Shown in pieces: positions 54,260-63,569 of a DNA stretch of 64,000 nucleotides (positions are counted from its first letter, which is position 1; every line of letters begins with the position of its first letter). Source of the DNA: Alloprevotella rava (GTDB taxonomy: Bacteria; Bacteroidota; Bacteroidia; Bacteroidales; Bacteroidaceae); contig NZ_JACICA010000006.1 in the NCBI RefSeq assembly GCF_014195585.1, positions 85,815 through 149,814 of the forward strand, read 5' to 3'. Under the pieces are notes generated by a model that saw nothing but the letters and a program-made list of their open reading frames with translations, made no database searches and had not been told where the DNA came from. The translations under genes and the position numbers were made by a program.

Positions 54260-54436
54260 ATGCAAACTAAATATCAACGACCCGCACTTCGAGTGATCAA
54301 CCTCGAAAGCCAGAGCCTGATGAATACGAGTGCAGGTTCTACTGGCTATCTCTCACAGCCTGGCCAGAGCGGCGTAGTTTTCGAATCACGCCCGCAAAAC
54401 TGGAGTGCAGAAGATTGGAGCGCCGACGAGGACTAA
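54260..54436 (+). CDS. 58-residue peptide of the surface operon
   Basis: ATG 54260 to TAA 54434-54436 encodes 58 residues, beginning MQTKYQRPALRVINLESQSL and ending in a tryptophan- and acid-rich tail NWSAEDWSADED. It starts 14 bases after the large PCMD gene and ends just before a strong terminator, so it is the last gene of the operon. No signal peptide or known domain. Short proteins with a YxxPxxxVI(N/E)L start are common at such positions in Prevotella and Bacteroides; their role is unknown. Confidence 0.72.
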   Translation: MQTKYQRPALRVINLESQSLMNTSAGSTGYLSQPGQSGVVFESRPQNWSAEDWSADED

Positions 54437-54468
54437 CCTCCTCCCGCACCATCCAACCATATTTCCCC

Positions 54469-54511
54469 GACTGCTACTCATTCCGAAAGGAGCGAGTAGC
54501 AGTCGCTTTTT
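54469..54511 (+). terminator. Intrinsic terminator of the surface-protein operon
   Basis: GACTGCTACTC (54469-54479) pairs with GAGTAGCAGTC (54494-54504), 14-nt loop, followed by GCTTTTTTT. Confidence 0.87.
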
Positions 54512-54686
54512 TTGACGATATCTTGTTGTCTAAAAACGCGCAAAACATTTGTTTCAGCGGCCTCATCTCCTACATTGCCTCCCTTTGTTTGTTCCAAACT
54601 TCCGTCCATCTGTTCTTTTCTTCCTCCATTCGCTCTCTCCCCGCTCTTTTCCGCTCATTTTGTACCCCATTCCCACCCGTCAGCCT

Positions 54687-54756
54687 CCTTATTGTGTCGG
54701 CCAGCTTCCTTATTCTGTCAGCTGACATCCTTATTGTGCGAGCTGACGCAATAAGG
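54687..54756. repeat. 21-bp-phased CCTTATTG array, copy 7
   Basis: Octamers at 54687 (CCTTATTG), 54708 (CCTTATTC), 54729 (CCTTATTG) and 54749 (CAATAAGG): spacings 21, 21 and 20. It is the most regular array and has three octamers in the same orientation. It lies in the 680-base gap 54437-55116, with the repeats at 54909 and 54972 and the promoter at 55080. Confidence 0.87.
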
Positions 54757-54908
54757 AAATCCACGCGCAGGAAGGGGATGCTCACCGCTCCCTCCCGTTC
54801 GCGCTCAGATTTGTGGCTTTCGTGGGAGGGGAAAGTAAGAATATTCTTTACTTGTTTTAGCCCACGAAAGAGCACAAAAAGGGCGAAGGAGCACGAATCT
54901 GGATTGGG

Positions 54909-54960
54909 TGTCGGACAAGTCAAACTGGTCGGACAAATCGGACTGGTCAGACTCGTCCGA
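54909..54960. repeat. GTCGGAC short tandem repeats
   Basis: GTCGGAC, GTCAAAC, GTCGGAC, ATCGGAC, GTCAGAC and GTCCGAG follow each other at about 10-bp spacing over 52 bases, just before the REP-like unit at 54972. This looks like a degenerate microsatellite. Confidence 0.65.
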
Positions 54961-54971
54961 GAACCAAAGCC

Positions 54972-55009
54972 GAGCACTCCCCCTCATGGGGGAGATGGAG
55001 GGGGCTCTT
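54972..55009. repeat. REP-like GAGCACTCCCCCTCATGGGG unit (second copy)
   Basis: Same orientation as 44796-44832, with the same GAGCACTCCCCCTCATGGGG core followed by AGATGGAGGG. Confidence 0.75.
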
Positions 55010-55079
55010 TCCTCTCTCCCCCTGCGAATTTCAAAACTTCCTCTGCGTTTATTGTAAACAGGGCTTTATAAGTTATCAG

Positions 55080-55087
55080 TATCTTTG
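55080..55087 (+). promoter_or_regulatory. -7 element of the copper chaperone gene (TATCTTTG)
   Basis: TATCTTTG lies 29 bases before ATG 55117. The same stretch is repeated before the ATPase gene as TTTCTTTG (near 55421-55428), a derived copy of the promoter in the tandem duplication. Confidence 0.6.
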
Positions 55088-55116
55088 CACCGTAGAAAAT
55101 ATAAAACGTATAAACG

Positions 55117-55329
55117 ATGAAAACTGAAACATTTCCTGTAGAAGGACTGATGTGCGCAAATTGCGCCAAGCACACCGAAAACGCTCTCAAAAATATGGAA
55201 GGTGTGGAGAATGCAGTGTGCAACTTTGAAAAATTGGAAGCACAAGTGACTTACGATCCTGCCCGTGTAACGCCCAACGAAATGGCCGAAGCCGTGGAGA
55301 AAGAGGGCTACAAACTCGTGGTAAAGTAG
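55117..55329 (+). CDS. copZ: Heavy-metal-associated domain protein (copper chaperone type)
   Basis: A 70-residue single HMA domain with the metal-binding MCANC motif (Cys13, Cys16). It should bind Cu(I) and hand it to the ATPase encoded downstream. It differs from the N-terminal domain of that ATPase at only about five of the first 69 residues, and the DNA similarity extends upstream into the promoter region, so it arose by recent tandem duplication of the ATPase 5' end or the reverse. A small terminator lies between the two. Confidence 0.88.
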   Translation: MKTETFPVEGLMCANCAKHTENALKNMEGVENAVCNFEKLEAQVTYDPARVTPNEMAEAVEKEGYKLVVK

Positions 55330-55399
55330 CAATAAATCGCTACTAAAGACAAACGGTAGAGAACATTGAAGAAAGCGTTCTCTGCATTTATCGCAAACA

Positions 55400-55427
55400 C
55401 GGCTCTAACTGATAGAGCCGTTTCTTT
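55400..55427 (+). terminator. Terminator between copZ and copA
   Basis: CGGCTCT (55400-55406) pairs with AGAGCCG (55414-55420), 7-nt loop, followed by TTTCTTT. A weaker AGAGAAC/GTTCTCT hairpin lies at 55358-55383. Confidence 0.55.
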
Positions 55428-55454
55428 GCTCCATAGAAAATATAAAACTCACAG

Positions 55455-57653
55455 ATGATAAAGACTGAGACATTCCCTGTAGAAGGACTGATGTGTGCAA
55501 ACTGCGCCATGCACACCGAACGCGCCCTCAAAAATATGGAGGGTGTGGAGAATGCAGTGTGCAACTTTGCCAGTTTGGAAGCACAAGTGACTTACGACCC
55601 CGCCCGCGTAACGCCCAACGAAATGGCCGAAGCGGTGGAGAAAGCTGGTTACAAACTTGTTGTTCTTCAGCAACAAGCCGGTGCGGAGAACAATGTGACA
55701 GAAAACATTGAGGAAATGCGTGCGCAGAACTTCCTGCAAGCCAAACGCCGCACCATCATGGCCGTTCTCCTTACGACAGTGGTGACAATCATCAATATAT
55801 TCTTTGTGGAGAGTAATCCGCGCCTAGGCTACCCGCTCTGGCTGCTCGCCACTGTGGTGGTGTTCTTCGCCGGCAAGCAATTTTACATCAACGCGTGGAA
55901 GCAACTCCAGCAGCGCACCTCCAACATGGACACGCTCGTTGCACTATCCACAGGCATCGCCTATCTGTTTAGCGTTTTCAACCTCCTCTTCCCGCACGTG
56001 CTGGGCAAGGACGCCCATCTCTATTTCGACTCCTCTTGCGGCATCATCACGTTCATCCTCATAGGTCGCTTGCTCGAGGCGCGCGCAAAGGCCAACACGG
56101 CCACCTCCCTGAAAAAACTCATGGGCTTGCGCCCGAAGATGACTATTATCCTGCGCGAGGGGCGACAGGAGGATATAGAAATCAGCCGTGTGGTAGGTGG
56201 CGACCTCTTGCTCGTTCGCCCTGGCGAAAAAATACCCGTCGACGGAACCATCGTTGAGGGGTGTTCGTTTGTCGATGAAAGCTTGCTAAGCGGCGAACCC
56301 ATCCCCGTGCGCAAAGAACAAGGAAGCAAGGTTTTTGAAGGCACACTCAATCAGAAAGGCTCGTTCTCTTTCCGCGCCGAAAAAGTGGGCGCGGAAACGA
56401 TGCTGGCCCGAATCATCGAGATGGTACGCGAAGCGCAAAACTCAAAAGCTCCGATTCAAAACATAGTGGACAAAGTGGCGGCTATATTCGTGCCCACCAT
56501 CATCGCGCTGGCGGTGCTCTCCGGCTTGCTTTGGTTCTTCTTCGGCAACGAGCCCGGCGGCAACCTCACGCGGGCTTTGCTCTCCACCATCACCGTGCTG
56601 GTCATCGCCTGCCCTTGTGCGCTGGGACTTGCCACGCCCACGGCACTCATGGTGGGTATCGGACGGGCAGCGGAGAAAGGCATACTCATCAAAGATGCGG
56701 AGAGCTTGGAGACAGCGAAGCACATCGACACCATTGTGCTCGACAAAACCGGCACAATCACGGAGGGACGCCCCACGCTCTCTGAGCCGCTCACCGCTCT
56801 CACGCCCGAACAGCGCAGCATCCTCCTGTCGCTCGAAAACCGCTCGGAACATCCGCTGGCGCAGGCACTCACTGCCCCCCTCGCAGATGCGGAAGCGGTG
56901 GAAATCACGAACTTCCAAAGCCTGACGGGGCGCGGTGTGAGCGGTTCGCACAACGGCACTACTTATTTCGTAGGTAGCGAACGCTTGCTGAAAGAACAAG
57001 CGCCTCATTTGGTGGCTCAATTGGAGGAAAAAACAGAGAACGAGGCGTTGACCACAATCTACTTCTTCACGCCCACCATCCTCATTGCCACGCTCCACAT
57101 TGCCGACCGCGTGAAACCCTCCTCCCGCGCCGCGCTCAACGAATTGGAGCAAATGGGCATTGAGATACACCTGCTCTCGGGCGACAGTGAGAAAGCCACG
57201 GCTGCCATGGCGCAAACGTTGGGCATCACCCATTTCCGCGGCGGCGTACTCCCGAAGGATAAAGCTGACTATGTGAAGCAGCTCCAAAGCGCTGGACACC
57301 ACACGGCGATGGCCGGCGACGGCATCAACGACAGTGCTGCGCTGGCACAAGCCGACCTCAGCATCGCCATGGGAAAAGGGGCGGATGTAGCGATGGATAT
57401 TGCACAGATGACCATCATTCAGTCCGACCTCACACGCATTGCGGAAGCCATCCGCCTGAGCCGCAAAACCACGCGCATCATTCGCGAAAACCTCTTTTGG
57501 GCCTTCTTCTACAACATCACGCTAATCCCCATCGCCGCTGGCCTACTCATCCCCCTCTGCGGCTTTGCTCTACCGCCCATGCTGGCCGCTGCCGCCATGG
57601 CGCTCAGCTCTGTGTCCGTCGTCAGCAACAGTCTGCGCCTCAAATGGGCGTAA
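55455..57653 (+). CDS. copA: Copper-translocating P1B-type ATPase
   Basis: A 732-residue P-type ATPase: one N-terminal HMA domain (MCANC, Cys14/Cys17), eight predicted membrane segments with the CPC motif at 386-388 ([16 protein letters not shown]), phosphorylation site [11 protein letters not shown] from Asp430, SEHPLAQAL, and the hinge [19 protein letters not shown] with these flanks indicates Cu(I) export across the inner membrane. The closely similar chaperone gene is immediately upstream. Confidence 0.93.
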   Translation: MIKTETFPVEGLMCANCAMHTERALKNMEGVENAVCNFASLEAQVTYDPARVTPNEMAEAVEKAGYKLVVLQQQAGAENNVTENIEEMRAQNFLQAKRRTIMAVLLTTVVTIINIFFVESNPRLGYPLWLLATVVVFFAGKQFYINAWKQLQQRTSNMDTLVALSTGIAYLFSVFNLLFPHVLGKDAHLYFDSSCGIITFILIGRLLEARAKANTATSLKKLMGLRPKMTIILREGRQEDIEISRVVGGDLLLVRPGEKIPVDGTIVEGCSFVDESLLSGEPIPVRKEQGSKVFEGTLNQKGSFSFRAEKVGAETMLARIIEMVREAQNSKAPIQNIVDKVAAIFVPTIIALAVLSGLLWFFFGNEPGGNLTRALLSTITVLVIACPCALGLATPTALMVGIGRAAEKGILIKDAESLETAKHIDTIVLDKTGTITEGRPTLSEPLTALTPEQRSILLSLENRSEHPLAQALTAPLADAEAVEITNFQSLTGRGVSGSHNGTTYFVGSERLLKEQAPHLVAQLEEKTENEALTTIYFFTPTILIATLHIADRVKPSSRAALNELEQMGIEIHLLSGDSEKATAAMAQTLGITHFRGGVLPKDKADYVKQLQSAGHHTAMAGDGINDSAALAQADLSIAMGKGADVAMDIAQMTIIQSDLTRIAEAIRLSRKTTRIIRENLFWAFFYNITLIPIAAGLLIPLCGFALPPMLAAAAMALSSVSVVSNSLRLKWA

Positions 57654-57689
57654 GAAAAGTTACAATTTCCCCATTTCTCCCGAAATTAC

Positions 57690-57697
57690 TACCTTTG
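57690..57697 (+). promoter_or_regulatory. -7 element of mutS (TACCTTTG)
   Basis: TACCTTTG matches consensus, 24 bases before ATG 57722 and just after the copA stop; TTTC at the -33 position is one base off. Confidence 0.6.
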
Positions 57698-57721
57698 TCC
57701 TATCATACAACCCTCTGAAAT

Positions 57722-60340
57722 ATGGCAAAAGAAGAAGTAACCCCGATGATGAAGCAATTCTACGATCTGAAAGCAAAGCATCCAGATGCAGTTTTGCTCT
57801 TTCGCTGTGGCGACTTCTATGAAACATACATGGAAGATGCTGTGACGGCGGCACGCATTCTCGGTATTACGCTCACCCATCGTAGCAACAAGGGACGAAC
57901 AGGACAAACAGAGATGGCGGGCTTCCCGCATCATGCGCTCGATACCTATTTGCCACGACTCGTCAGAGCGGGGAAGCGTGTGGCTATCTGCGACCAGTTG
58001 GAAGACCCGAAGCTCACGAAGAAGCTCGTGAAGCGCGGAATCACCGAACTGGTTACGCCGGGCGTGGTGCTGGGCGACTCCGCGCTCAACAGCCGAGAGA
58101 ACAACTTCCTGGCTGCGGTACATTTCGGGAAATCCAGTATTGGTGTCGCATTGCTCGATATTTCTACGGGTGAATTCTTAGTGGCAGAGGGTACGCCCGA
58201 ATATGCCGACAAACTTTTGTCTAATTTCTCACCGAAGGAGGTACTCGTGGTGCGCGGACAGAAACAGCGCGTACAGGAACTCTTCGGCACTAAATACTAT
58301 GTCTTCGAGCTCGACGATTGGGCGTTTACGGAAGAAACCGCCAAAGAGAAGCTCACGCGCCATTTTCAGATAAAGAACCTCAAAGGTTTTGGGGTCGACC
58401 ATCTCAAAGCAGCCGTTGTGGCAGCGGGCGCAATAATGTGCTACCTCGAACAAACCCAGCATACGCAAACCGGACATATCACGCGCCTGACGCGCATTGA
58501 GGAAGACCATTATGTGCGCCTCGACCGCTTCACCGTGCGCAACTTGGAACTGATTCAACCTATGTTCGACGATGGCAAGAGCCTCTTGGACATCGTCGAT
58601 CGCACACTCACGCCCATGGGGGCGCGCTCCCTCCACCGCTGGCTCCTTTTTCCGCTTCGGAGCGTTAAGGACATTCAGCAGCGACAGGATGGGGTGGAAT
58701 ATTTCTTCAAAGAACCCGAATTTCGCGAACTCTGTCAGGACGAACTGGGCAAGATTGGCGATTTGGAACGTATCGTCTCAAAAATTGCTGTGGGGCGCGT
58801 AACGCCGCGCGAGATGCAGCAACTGCGCATGGCGCTTGAGAGCGTCGGCCTGCTGCGAGAGGCGTGTATCCATGCTTCCAACAAGCAGATGCAGGAGATA
58901 GGTTTGAAGATGGATGCGTGCAAAGAGCTGCACGACCGCATCCTTCACGATCTCCTCCCCGACCCTCCTGCGCTCCTCAACAAAGGGGGCGTCATCGCCG
59001 CAGGCGTTTGCAACGAACTGGACGAACTGCGGAGCATCTCCACCAGCGGGAAAAGCTATCTGCAACACATTCAGGAGCGAGAAAGCGAGGCTACGGGCAT
59101 TCCGTCGCTCAAGATTGGTTTCAACAATGTCTTTGGCTACTACATAGAGGTGCGTAACACCTACAAGCAGCAAGTGCCGGCCGAATGGATTCGTAAGCAA
59201 ACACTCGTGCAGGCCGAACGCTACATCACGCAGGAGCTGAAGGAATACGAAGAGAAGATACTGGGCGCGGAAGACCGCATACTTTCGCTCGAGACAAAAC
59301 TCTACAACGAATTGGTCAGCACGGCCAATCAGTTCATCGCCTTATTGCAGCGCAACGCGCTTCAGATTGCCACGCTCGATTGCCTCTTCTCGTTGGCCGA
59401 AGTGAGCCGCACAAATCGCTACGTGCGCCCCGTGGTCGACGACAGTATGCAGCTGGACATTCGCCAAGGCCGCCATCCGGTCATCGAAACCTTGATGCCG
59501 CCGGGCGAAGAGTATGTGCCCAACGATGTGAGCTTGGACGACAAGAAGCAACAAATCATCATTATCACCGGCCCTAACATGGCGGGAAAGAGTGCTTTGT
59601 TGCGCCAAACCGCCCTTATCGCGCTACTGGCGCAGATAGGTTCGTTTGTTCCGGCAGAGAGTGCGCACATCGGTATCGTGGATAAAATCTTCACCCGCGT
59701 GGGGGCTTCGGACAACATCTCTATGGGCGAGTCCACTTTCATGGTGGAGATGAGCGAAGCGGCCAATATCATGAACAACCTCACGCCTCGCTCGCTGGTT
59801 CTCTTCGACGAATTGGGGCGCGGCACGTCTACTTACGACGGCATCAGCATTGCGTGGGCCATCGTGGAGTATCTACACGAAAACCCGCGCGGCAACGCTC
59901 GCACGCTCTTCGCCACACATTATCATGAGCTCAACGAGATGGAGAAACTTTTCTCCCGCATAAAGAATTGGAATGTCAGTGTGAAGGAGGTGAACAATAG
60001 AGTCGTTTTTCTGCGTAAACTGATGCGCGGCGGTTCGGAACACTCCTTCGGTATCCACGTGGCTCGCATTGCAGGAATGCCGGGAAACATCGTGAAACGC
60101 GCCGAACAAATCCTGGCGGATCTGGAAGCTAACAACGCGCGCAACGGCGAACGCCCACGAATGGAGCAACTCGCATCGACGGATGGGAAAAAGAACGTTC
60201 AACTTAGCTTCTTCCAACTCGACGACCCCATACTCAAACAAATCCGCGATGAGCTCTTGGGCATCGACGTGAACAACCTCACGCCCATTGAAGCCCTCAA
60301 CAAGCTCAACGACATTCAGAAAATCCTCACCGGAAAATAA
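57722..60340 (+). CDS. mutS: DNA mismatch repair protein MutS
   Basis: An 872-residue MutS, the normal length. The mismatch-recognition Phe-X-Glu is F32-Y33-E34 in [14 protein letters not shown]. The connector, core and clamp domains follow, then the ATPase with Walker A GPNMAGKS (617-624), [15 protein letters not shown], and Walker [15 protein letters not shown]. It binds mismatches and starts repair with MutL. Start ATG 57722 has a promoter just upstream and a terminator follows. The reading frame is intact, so this copy shows no sign of a mutator state. Confidence 0.96.
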   Translation: MAKEEVTPMMKQFYDLKAKHPDAVLLFRCGDFYETYMEDAVTAARILGITLTHRSNKGRTGQTEMAGFPHHALDTYLPRLVRAGKRVAICDQLEDPKLTKKLVKRGITELVTPGVVLGDSALNSRENNFLAAVHFGKSSIGVALLDISTGEFLVAEGTPEYADKLLSNFSPKEVLVVRGQKQRVQELFGTKYYVFELDDWAFTEETAKEKLTRHFQIKNLKGFGVDHLKAAVVAAGAIMCYLEQTQHTQTGHITRLTRIEEDHYVRLDRFTVRNLELIQPMFDDGKSLLDIVDRTLTPMGARSLHRWLLFPLRSVKDIQQRQDGVEYFFKEPEFRELCQDELGKIGDLERIVSKIAVGRVTPREMQQLRMALESVGLLREACIHASNKQMQEIGLKMDACKELHDRILHDLLPDPPALLNKGGVIAAGVCNELDELRSISTSGKSYLQHIQERESEATGIPSLKIGFNNVFGYYIEVRNTYKQQVPAEWIRKQTLVQAERYITQELKEYEEKILGAEDRILSLETKLYNELVSTANQFIALLQRNALQIATLDCLFSLAEVSRTNRYVRPVVDDSMQLDIRQGRHPVIETLMPPGEEYVPNDVSLDDKKQQIIIITGPNMAGKSALLRQTALIALLAQIGSFVPAESAHIGIVDKIFTRVGASDNISMGESTFMVEMSEAANIMNNLTPRSLVLFDELGRGTSTYDGISIAWAIVEYLHENPRGNARTLFATHYHELNEMEKLFSRIKNWNVSVKEVNNRVVFLRKLMRGGSEHSFGIHVARIAGMPGNIVKRAEQILADLEANNARNGERPRMEQLASTDGKKNVQLSFFQLDDPILKQIRDELLGIDVNNLTPIEALNKLNDIQKILTGK

Positions 60341-60396
60341 TTATCCATCCCCCCAATAATACAGTGCGCCATTTCCAAAATGTCACAACAAAACTC

Positions 60397-60433
60397 ATCT
60401 GCAATGCTCAAGAGGGCATTGCAGATGATTGTT
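60397..60433 (+). terminator. Intrinsic terminator of mutS
   Basis: ATCTGCAATGC (60397-60407) pairs with GCATTGCAGAT (60416-60426), 8-nt loop, followed by GATTGTTTTT. Confidence 0.82.
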
Positions 60434-61205
60434 TTTATACGAAAGAAAACATGAAATATATAGAGAGATTCTACGTTAACAACTTAGTTGCAAGTTTATA
60501 AGTAAAAAGAATTTGTGGATTGGATAAATCCCATTGCTGCACTTCTTGTTGTATCAATTCACGATGCTTCTTGCTTATATCCTTCAAAGCGTTCCCCACA
60601 GATTTCCGAAGATATTCGCTCTCATGTGCTTTATGCCTAGAGATTAAAGCAATAGCCACCGATGGGTTTTCTTTAAAACCCCAATTCGGTTTAAGGTTAC
60701 CTCTTTTTTACTCAGCTTATAGTCCACAACGATTCTTTCGACCTTGTTGTAGGCCGAAGATTCATTGTTTCACGCAGGTAGGTTTAGAAAAGTGTGAGCT
60801 GCTTCACTTCTGCTTCCCCCTCCATCTCAAACTCCATAATTGATAGAGGGTTATCTACTTTTTTTTTACTACCCTAATAAAAGTAACACATTAATTTGAA
60901 GCTGTTAGTTTCGGTAGCATACCTATATCTGCAAGTCAAATCTTGATGTTTTGCTGTTACTTTTTCAGCTGTACATGGGTAGGGTGAAGCAGAATAAACA
61001 AGAGAATAAATTATTCTATCCTAATGAGATTTATGCGCTTTATTTGACAAAACTGTGCTCGTTTTTAGAGACAGAAAATGCTCGTTGAAAAGAAAATACT
61101 GAACTAGTAACCAATTTCTCCCCCTCTTCTTTGTGGAAAAGAAAGGTAAATCTTGAGATTTTCTATAAAATCTATGACAGAAAGGCAAGGAAATAGTTTT
61201 TTTCT

Positions 61206-61255
61206 GCTTATTCTGTTAGAAAATACAATAAGAATATCAGCTGATTTCCTTATTG
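61206..61255. repeat. 21-bp-phased CCTTATTG array, copy 8 (three units)
   Basis: Octamers at 61206 (GCTTATTC), 61226 (CAATAAGA) and 61248 (CCTTATTG), spaced 20 and 22 as in copies 2, 3 and 5; the expected fourth unit near 61269 is not recognisable. The flank TTTCTCAAGGAGAAAATAA resembles the flank after copy 3 (14366 onward). It lies inside the IS982-bounded insertion. The remaining cargo sequence 60851-61491 has no recognisable gene. Confidence 0.75.
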
Positions 61256-61275
61256 TATTTTTAATTTCTCAAGGA

Positions 61276-61331
61276 GAAAATAAAATTTGTAGTATAGAAA
61301 ATAAAATTTGTAGTATAGAAAATAAAAATTC
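61276..61331. repeat. 21-bp AT-rich tandem repeat
   Basis: The unit GAAAATAAAATTTGTAGTAT plus A occurs at 61276-61296 and 61297-61317, with a partial third at 61318-61331. It follows the array at 61206. Confidence 0.85.
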
Positions 61332-61598
61332 TCCTTTTGAGGAGGTGCTTTTATTTTGAGTTATTTCCATTCGCAGACAATAATTTTATTTTTACGCTAT
61401 TCTCACGGCTTTAAAAAAGCGAAAAATATTTACAAATACTGATGTATCTGTAAATGTTCAGAAAAACTAGCGAACGAGATCTGCCTAATAAACCCCAATT
61501 CGGTTTAAGGTTACCTCTTTTTTTACTCAGCTTATAGTCCACAACGATTTTTTCGACCTTGTTGTAGGCCGAAGATTCATTGTTTCACGCAGGTAGGT

Positions 61599-61975
61599 TT
61601 AGAAAAGTGTGAGCTGCTTCACTTCTGCTTCCTCCTCCATCTCAAACTCCATGTTGATGGAAGGTTTGGTATCGTAGAAAGCATAAGCAGCCATTCCTGC
61701 TAAAAGGTTAACGATGAAATTAGCGATACTTCTGTGGCGTGTGTGAACTATCTGTGCAACGTTCTTGAGCATATCGTTGATGGTCTCGATAATGCTTCTT
61801 TTACGGAGCATAATTTTGTCGTGCACATCCATTAAGCGGTTCTTCATATTAGTCCGTATTCCTGTTACGATGTGTACTCCCCTATCAAAGAGTGAAGCAA
61901 AAAGTGATTGAGAAATATACCCTTTATCGGCATATAACTTCCCGAATAAGTTCTTTGTTAAATCATTTAGGATTT
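61599..61975 (-). pseudogene. IS982-family transposase, C-terminal part
   Basis: Minus-strand frame encoding FGKLYADKGYISQSLFASLF, then GVHIVTGIRTNMKNRL, DKIMLRKRSIIETINDML and HRSIANFIVNLLAGMAAYAF, the C-terminal half of an IS982-family DDE transposase. The N-terminal half, including the first catalytic residues, is missing: after ~30 bases the sequence goes straight to the terminal repeat at 62026. It is an internally deleted copy that could not move by itself. Confidence 0.85.
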
Positions 61976-62545
61976 TATTGAAACTTTTTTTGAGGAAAAA
62001 GAAGTACTGCTTATCCCGAATTGAGGTTTAAAGAATGGGCAACTTGTCCAAATTCTTAATCCTTCCGTTACAGTACGGATAACATTAGGATTATTATCGT
62101 TCAGCCATTCTTCGATGAGAGGCAAAGAAACTTCATATCCTCTGTGTTTACAAACTTCATCAAAAGCTTTTGCAAGCATTTCCTGCACACGCCAATTTTT
62201 ATCGGTACTTATTCGCTCTTTCAGAAAGCAAAGTGCATTATTATCTTCTCTCGCCAATCTACCCAATATCGTTGTTGCCAACATTCTGGCTTGATAGGCT
62301 TTGTGGTTGAACAAATCAAGTGCAAATTCAAAACGCTGTTCTTTTGAGTATGTAGAAAAGATTTCGTCAACTCCATCTATGATGTGCTGAAAGCCATGCT
62401 CTATTTGAAGTATCTTGTTCAATATATTATGAATCTCCATTTTTATTTCTCGGGAGTTTTTGTGAGACTTGTTCAATCATTTTCGTGAGGTCACGAAAAT
62501 GATCATCAGCGCTAAAGGTTTTATTTCATTAAATTTGTATTTTCA

Positions 62546-62553
62546 CAAAGGTA
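62546..62553 (-). promoter_or_regulatory. -7 element of the alkD-like gene (TACCTTTG on minus)
   Basis: CAAAGGTA on the plus strand reads TACCTTTG on the minus strand, 70 bases before the alkD-like start. Confidence 0.5.
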
Positions 62554-62570
62554 AGGAAACATATTTAATA

Positions 62571-62604
62571 AACTTGTTGGCGGAATTAAATAGTCCAACA
62601 AGTT
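62571..62604. repeat. 34-bp palindromic repeat, copy 1
   Basis: AACTTGTTGG (62571-62580), 14 bases CGGAATTAAATAGT, then CCAACAAGTT (62595-62604), a perfect 10-bp stem. The same sequence recurs at 63570-63600 with the stem incomplete on the right. Confidence 0.8.
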
Positions 62605-62639
62605 AATATTATAATCTGTTTCATCTTTTCTCTATTTTC

Positions 62640-62852
62640 CAAAATATTGAATGTCCAGCTGTTCCCGTAGCCTTCAGATTACTATGCGCACCTGCGGCTT
62701 TCGGCCAGCTATAGGTAAAATAACCATTCTTCCAATTATTTGTATTCGTAAAAACAGCTGCATCTCAAGTATTGTATTCAGTAGTTTACCCATTGAAGCT
62801 CCACCGACTTGTTCATCTGTAATAGTAAAACTACAGAAAATTAGGTGATTAA
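62640..62852 (-). pseudogene. Unidentified frameshifted protein remnant
   Basis: On the minus strand a frame reading TITDEQVGGASMGKLLNTIL shifts by one base near 62770 into DAAVFTNTNNWKNGYFTYSW followed by PKAAGAHSNLKATGTAGHSI. Both parts look protein-like and would be continuous with one extra base. The tail is not recognised; a C-terminal fragment of a surface protein or toxin is possible. It lies just downstream of the small secreted-protein gene. Confidence 0.4.
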
Positions 62853-62912
62853 ATTGTTTCCTATTTTGGAATATTACCTGCCTATAAGATGTTTTATATC
62901 CTCAACTTTAGG

Positions 62913-63479
62913 CTATTTTTTTCTATTCTTAGCTCGATTACTTTTATAAACTCTTTTTACAACCTTGTTCCCGTTAGAGCTAAATTCTACGAATATTGTA
63001 TCTTTTATTTGTTTATTTATTATAAAAGCACTCTTGATACTAGCTCTATTTTCATTATAATCTCTAACTATATCTTTTTCTAAGACTTTTATAAGAGGAA
63101 ATTCTGTATAAGTCTCATATTTTAGGAAGTCTATTTCTGATGGAGTAAACTCATCATGTCTAACTGCTATAATTCTGTAATTTACAGACGGAGGCTCATG
63201 AACATCTTTAAGCATTTGTTGTATAGCTTCTGAATTCTTTTTATTGGTACTATAAATTGTTTTCCCCTTTCTAACTATGTATGAAAAGCTGTCAGTTATA
63301 GTTAATAATGTAGAATCATAACTAATAGTGTATTTGCCTTTTATATGCTTAACAGTATCATTAAGCCAGAGTTTGAATTTATGTTCAGGAGAACTCTTTA
63401 TTTCCTTTTGGGATCTTGATGAAGCATATAATGATAGTAAAGTAAAAAATATTAAGAAAATAATAGATGTTTTTTTCAT
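62913..63479 (-). CDS. Hypothetical secreted protein
   Basis: A 188-residue protein with a clear signal peptide (MKKTSIIFLIFFTLLSLYAS) and a lysine-rich C-terminus (VVKRVYKSNRAKNRKK). No domain is recognised. It is AT-rich, and the 34-bp palindromic repeat lies on both sides (62571 and 63570), so it may belong to a small acquired segment. No consensus promoter is visible. Alternative readings were not better supported. Confidence 0.65.
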   Translation of the reverse strand: MKKTSIIFLIFFTLLSLYASSRSQKEIKSSPEHKFKLWLNDTVKHIKGKYTISYDSTLLTITDSFSYIVRKGKTIYSTNKKNSEAIQQMLKDVHEPPSVNYRIIAVRHDEFTPSEIDFLKYETYTEFPLIKVLEKDIVRDYNENRASIKSAFIINKQIKDTIFVEFSSNGNKVVKRVYKSNRAKNRKK

Positions 63480-63569
63480 TATCTAAAAGTTTAAATGTTC
63501 ATATCTCTTTTCTCCTCGCCCTCCATACAGATGTGTAAAGAGCGTCTTACCAGCAATCATAGTAGCTTT

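Larger units (their letters stand above)
60678..62026. mobile_element. IS982-derived insertion with TTTAAA target duplication
   Basis: TTTAAA lies on both sides (60672-60677 and 62027-62032). The left end reads ACCCCAATTCGG; the right end, on the other strand, reads CCTCAATTCGG, so the termini are inverted repeats. Inside are two copies of the same IS982 end: a short one (60678 to about 60850) and a longer one (61492-62026) that carries a transposase fragment. Between them is ~640 bases of unrelated sequence with array copy 8. Each IS copy is truncated, so the whole looks like a decayed composite element. Confidence 0.82.
60471..62476 (-). pseudogene. alkD-like DNA alkylation repair gene split by an insertion
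   Basis: Read on the minus strand, residues MEIHNILNKILQIEHGFQHI ... NVIRTVTEGLRIWTSCPFFK (62476 or 62440 down to ~62027) and ENPSVAIALISRHKAHESEY ... LATKLLT (to 60471) join in frame once the element 60678-62026 and one copy of TTTAAA are removed. The restored protein of ~220 residues is HEAT-repeat-like, with ISTDKNWRVQEMLAKAFDEV and YLRKSVGNALKDISKKH as in short AlkD-type DNA glycosylases of Bacteroidetes. The split copy should be inactive. Confidence 0.87.

Noticed and set aside
54687..54756. Phased octamer arrays read as CRISPR arrays
   Set aside because: Repeats are 8 bases with 12-14 base spacers, spacers are similar to each other, orientation varies, and no cas genes are present.
60520..60843. 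107-residue plus-strand frame
   Set aside because: It runs antisense through the alkD 3' half and into an IS982 end.
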